Assembly: GCF_000314735.2 (NCBI RefSeq) | Contig: NZ_KB375270.1 | Location: 1,364,001 to 1,428,000, forward strand | Direction: 5' to 3' | DNA: 64,000 bases | Source: Afipia felis ATCC 53690 | Lineage (GTDB): Bacteria; Pseudomonadota; Alphaproteobacteria; Rhizobiales; Xanthobacteraceae | Shown here: positions 61,176 to 64,000 of the stretch, piece by piece | Layout of the letters: every line of letters starts with the position of its first letter | Position numbering within the stretch: the first letter of the stretch is position 1 | Position numbers and translations under genes: made by a program | The notes under the pieces: generated by a model | What the model saw: the letters and a program-made list of their open reading frames with translations, nothing else | The model's database searches: none | Told to the model about the DNA's origin: nothing

Positions 61176-62693
61176 TTAGCTCGCCTCCGCGGGAACCGGC
61201 GTCTTCCGCTTCGCCCAGGTCCGCTGCAGGAACGGCAGCGCCAGAATAACGGCGGTGCAGGCCATCACGGTTCCCGAAATCGGACGGGTGAAGAATACCG
61301 TCCAGTCATTGCTGAAGCTGATCATGGAATTCATGAACGCGGCTTCCGTCAAAGGCCCGAGGATCACGCCGAGAACCAACGGGGCGATCGGAAACTTGAA
61401 GCGCTCGAACAGATAGCCGATGACGCCGAACCCGATCATCAGCCACAGGTCGGTGACGCTGTTGCGGATCGACAGCGCACCGACAAAGCAGAGCGTCATC
61501 ACGTAAGCCGACACCACCGCTTCAGGCAGATCGAGAATCTTCACCAGCGGCCGGATCGCGAAATAGCCGACGACACACATCAGCGCGAGGCCAACGAACA
61601 CCGAGGCGAATACCGTGTAGACGATCGGCGCCGACGTCATCATGACCTGCGGGCCCGGCTGAATGCCGTGCAGCATGAAGGCACCGAGAATGATCGCGGT
61701 CGCACCTGAGCCGGGAATGCCGAGCGCAAGAAGCGGCACGAGCGCACCACCGACGGACGCCGTTGCCGCCGCTTGCGGCGCGACGATGCCCTCCGCGATG
61801 CCGGTACCCATTTCCTTGCGGCGCTTGCCGAACTGGGACTCCATGCCATAGCTCACGAAGGATGCGATGGTCGCGCCCGCTCCGGGAATGAGACCAATGA
61901 TATTGCCGAGGATGCTCGCCCGCGCGAACATCCACTTCAGCGCACTCATTTCCTTCCAGGTCGGCAGTTCGGTCCGGGCGTTGCCGATCTTCTCGACAGG
62001 CTTTGTCGAGAACCCGGTCTCGAGTCGCGACAACACCTCGCCAATGCCATAGGCGCCAACCATCACGACGAGAAACTCAATACCATCGGCGAGGATCGGC
62101 GAGTCGAAGGTGAAGCGCGAGGCTCCGTAGGTTTCATCGGTGCCGACCGACGAGATCAAAATGCCGACACAGAGGCTGATGAGAGCATTGGCAAGCGAAC
62201 CGCTGCCGAGCGCGACGACGCTGGAGAGACCGAACACCAAGACCGCGAAATATTCCGGCGTCGAAAAACGCAGAGCGAAATGTGCAAGCGGCTGCGTCAT
62301 GAGCACCATGATAATGGCCGAGAGCAAACCGCCGCCAAGCGCCGCCACCAGAGTCCAGCCGAGCGCTTTCGCAGCTTTGCCCTTGCGGCCCATCGTATAC
62401 CCGTCCCACAGCATCGGAACGTCGATGGGCTCCCCCGGTATCTTGAACAGGATCGCCGTGAAAGCGCCGCCATATGTGCCCGACACATACATGGCTGTCA
62501 GCAGCACGATCGAGGCGGTCACATCCATGTGGTAGGTGAAGGGCAGCGTAAGCGCGACGCCCATCACCAAGGTCAAACCTGGCAGCACGCCGACCAGCAG
62601 ACCGATCACGATGCCCACGAAGAGCATGAACATGTGGCTCAACGTGAAGCAGTTGAGGAAGCCGTTCCCCAGCTGAAGGAGAATCTCACCCAT
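61176..62693 (-). CDS. Tripartite tricarboxylate transporter, large membrane subunit (TctA family), second copy
   Basis: A 505-residue membrane protein with TctA motifs VGVLPGLTLVMGVALTLPFTY, GGAFTAILFKIPGEPIDVPMLWDGY and IGLIPGAGATIASFVSYGMESQF. It has the same length and order of features as the copy at 13609-15120, but the sequences differ enough to be distinct transporters. The TctB gene lies 17 bases upstream. It serves the SauS/ligase neighbourhood. Confidence 0.93.
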   Translation of the reverse strand: MGEILLQLGNGFLNCFTLSHMFMLFVGIVIGLLVGVLPGLTLVMGVALTLPFTYHMDVTASIVLLTAMYVSGTYGGAFTAILFKIPGEPIDVPMLWDGYTMGRKGKAAKALGWTLVAALGGGLLSAIIMVLMTQPLAHFALRFSTPEYFAVLVFGLSSVVALGSGSLANALISLCVGILISSVGTDETYGASRFTFDSPILADGIEFLVVMVGAYGIGEVLSRLETGFSTKPVEKIGNARTELPTWKEMSALKWMFARASILGNIIGLIPGAGATIASFVSYGMESQFGKRRKEMGTGIAEGIVAPQAAATASVGGALVPLLALGIPGSGATAIILGAFMLHGIQPGPQVMMTSAPIVYTVFASVFVGLALMCVVGYFAIRPLVKILDLPEAVVSAYVMTLCFVGALSIRNSVTDLWLMIGFGVIGYLFERFKFPIAPLVLGVILGPLTEAAFMNSMISFSNDWTVFFTRPISGTVMACTAVILALPFLQRTWAKRKTPVPAEAS

Positions 62694-62710
62694 AATTATG
62701 TCCCCTCGCC

Positions 62711-63253
62711 TCAGGCGCCGATGATGTGACGAATGAAATCAGTGAAGGCATCGAATGGTGGCGCGCCGCGTGGCAGCGAAACGTAGGCCACGCGCATGAA
62801 CAGCAGCGCTGCTCCGACCGTGATGCCCGTGCCGGTCAGCCAGATCGCAAGATGGTTGCGATAACCGCCGAGATACATGAACGCGATGAGGAAGATGAAA
62901 GTCGAAAGCAGGAATCCCACCGTCGTGACTACGGCTGCGTAGACCAGAACGAGGACGATACCGCCGATGAGCAAATGAGGGTACTTGGGGGCCTCAACCT
63001 CCGCATCCTCATCCTCTTTCTCGAAAGTCTCGGCGATGCCGTGCGTTTCCTGATTCATGCCCAGCAACCGACGTCCGATCTCGATCAGGCAGATCAGCGC
63101 CATCACGGCGATCGTCGCCTTCGGCCAGAAATCCGGACCGAGGTCGCCCTGACGCGGGGTATATTCGATCTGCTGGGCGTAGTGATACAGAATGCCGGAT
63201 ACAATCAGGCCGGCGACATACGGAATAGTCTGACGGAGTGCGGTGTTTCCCAT
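62711..63253 (-). CDS. Tripartite tricarboxylate transporter, small membrane subunit (TctB family), second copy
   Basis: A 180-residue protein with membrane segments including LIVSGILYHYAQQIEY, ATIAVMALICLIEIG, HLLIGGIVLVLVYAAVVTTVGFLLSTFIFLIAFMYLGG and AIWLTGTGITVGAALLF. The acidic middle (KEDEDAEVEAPK) is cytoplasmic. Place between TctC and TctA supports the assignment. Confidence 0.87.
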   Translation of the reverse strand: MGNTALRQTIPYVAGLIVSGILYHYAQQIEYTPRQGDLGPDFWPKATIAVMALICLIEIGRRLLGMNQETHGIAETFEKEDEDAEVEAPKYPHLLIGGIVLVLVYAAVVTTVGFLLSTFIFLIAFMYLGGYRNHLAIWLTGTGITVGAALLFMRVAYVSLPRGAPPFDAFTDFIRHIIGA

Positions 63254-63298
63254 AACGTCGCCGACCTGTCTTGTTGCGTGATGATTTTCAGCAGGCGA

Positions 63299-64000
63299 TT
63301 AGTTCGCCGCTGTCGCTTTCTTCATGTCTTCGAGCTGTTCCTTGACGAAGGCATCAGCTTTCGTCGAAGGCTCGAAGCTTGTCGGTTCACCGAACTGTTC
63401 CACGAGAAACTTCTTGTACTCGGGCATTTCAGCAACCTTGGCGAGCGCGTCGGACAGCTTCTTGACGACGTCCGGCGGCGTTCCCGCACGCACGACGATC
63501 GAGCGGAACTGAGGCAGCGCGATCTTGTAGCCAAGCTCGTAAGACGACGGCACGTCCTTAAACGCATCGAGGCGCTTTTCTCCGAACAGGAGAATCGGAC
63601 GCATCTGCTTGCTGCTCAGGAACTGAGCGACGTCACCGGCCTGCTCGTAGAGAGCATCCGCATGGCCGCCGAGGATCGAGACATAGCGCTCGCTCGGCTT
63701 CGCGAACGGCACCTGCACGACCTTCACGCCGCCGCTCTTTTCAACGACGCTCAGAGAGAAGTCGTCAACGCTGCCGAAGCCAAGCGTCGCGACCTTCAGC
63801 TTGCCGGGATTGGCCTTGGCGTCCTTCTCGAAATCGGCCCAGGTCTTGTACTTGCTGTCTTCCTTCACGAAGATGAAGGACGGCCCCTTGATCATCACCG
63901 CCACCGGCGTGATGTCATTCATGGTCCAGCGCGGCGACTTGCCGGCGAGAAGCGCGTGGCTGTCGGCGATATAGACCGCCATTGAATAGCCATCGGCGGG
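63299..64000 (-). CDS. Tripartite tricarboxylate transporter substrate-binding protein (TctC/Bug), cut by window end
   Basis: The frame runs to the window edge with PADGYSMAVYIADSHALLAG, so the signal peptide and first ~90 residues are missing; about 233 residues remain. Family features are the DITPVAVMIKGPSFIFVKEDS stretch, the KVATLGFGSVDDFS loop, and VVQVPFAKPSERYVSILGGHADALY. It lies 45 bases upstream of TctB in the same operon. The ligand should be the compound processed by the ligase and aldehyde dehydrogenase further along. Confidence 0.9.
   Translation of the reverse strand, partial: PADGYSMAVYIADSHALLAGKSPRWTMNDITPVAVMIKGPSFIFVKEDSKYKTWADFEKDAKANPGKLKVATLGFGSVDDFSLSVVEKSGGVKVVQVPFAKPSERYVSILGGHADALYEQAGDVAQFLSSKQMRPILLFGEKRLDAFKDVPSSYELGYKIALPQFRSIVVRAGTPPDVVKKLSDALAKVAEMPEYKKFLVEQFGEPTSFEPSTKADAFVKEQLEDMKKATAAN

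Noticed and set aside
1..64000. CRISPR array, tRNA/rRNA genes, insertion sequences or prophage
   Set aside because: No regularly spaced repeats, cloverleaf or rRNA-like stretches, transposase/integrase genes or terminal inverted repeats were seen on either strand.

Overview
The window reads as a chromosomal segment of an alphaproteobacterium of the Bradyrhizobium/Rhodopseudomonas/Afipia type (Nitrobacteraceae). The evidence is high GC throughout, coding on both strands in short operons, a small Omp25/RopB-type beta-barrel with an AADLAARPY start, a bacterial Ku gene, LTxxQ-type and Crp/Fnr proteins of the kind common in that family, and many transport and catabolic genes for small organic acids. 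I found no tRNA, rRNA, insertion sequence, phage gene or CRISPR array. Family level is as far as the sequence alone takes me.

Layout. 1-4.1 kb: end of fdhD, trhO-slyX, an aldo/keto reductase and glpD. 4.1-8.4 kb: a FecR-domain protein with a TPR/beta-barrel protein, then an unusual tandem glycosyltransferase. 8.4-13.5 kb: an RND efflux operon with its TetR repressor and a clear operator. 13.6-30.5 kb: a large divergent catabolic block. Leftward run two class V glyoxylate-type aminotransferases, a ketopantoate-reductase-like protein and a TctABC tripartite carboxylate transporter. Rightward, from a GntR/FCD regulator, run an FAD/Fe-S 2-hydroxyacid dehydrogenase, a solute-binding protein with a frameshifted signal peptide, a GlcG-like protein, a class III CoA-transferase, a crotonase lacking both catalytic glutamates, a D-threonine/3-hydroxyaspartate aldolase-like enzyme and an M20 amidohydrolase. 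A perfect 28-bp palindrome and related sites with a TTGCAT core flank the regulator gene.

30.5-46.1 kb: housekeeping and envelope genes. These are an LTxxQ protein, NDH-2, a Tat-type class A beta-lactamase, an OxlT-like MFS transporter with a 41-residue partner protein, tusA-moeA-mobB with divergent mobA (molybdenum cofactor), an outer-membrane barrel, ku, exbB-exbD-tonB, and bioF-bioD-bioA. 46.1-56.1 kb: signalling and regulation, with a chemoreceptor carrying an aromatic heptad repeat, an aldo/keto reductase, a LysR/flavoprotein divergent pair, an MHYT-PAS-GGDEF-EAL protein, a Crp/Fnr regulator and a small DNA-binding-like protein.

56.1-64.0 kb: a second catabolic operon, all leftward: TctC (cut by the window end), TctB, TctA, an MFS carrier, an acylating aldehyde dehydrogenase resembling sulfoacetaldehyde dehydrogenase (SauS), and a two-subunit SucCD-type CoA ligase. 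The best reading is uptake of sulfoacetate or a similar C2 acid, activation by an NDP-forming ligase and reduction to the aldehyde. This cluster and the 13.6-30.5 kb block are the most interesting parts of the window.
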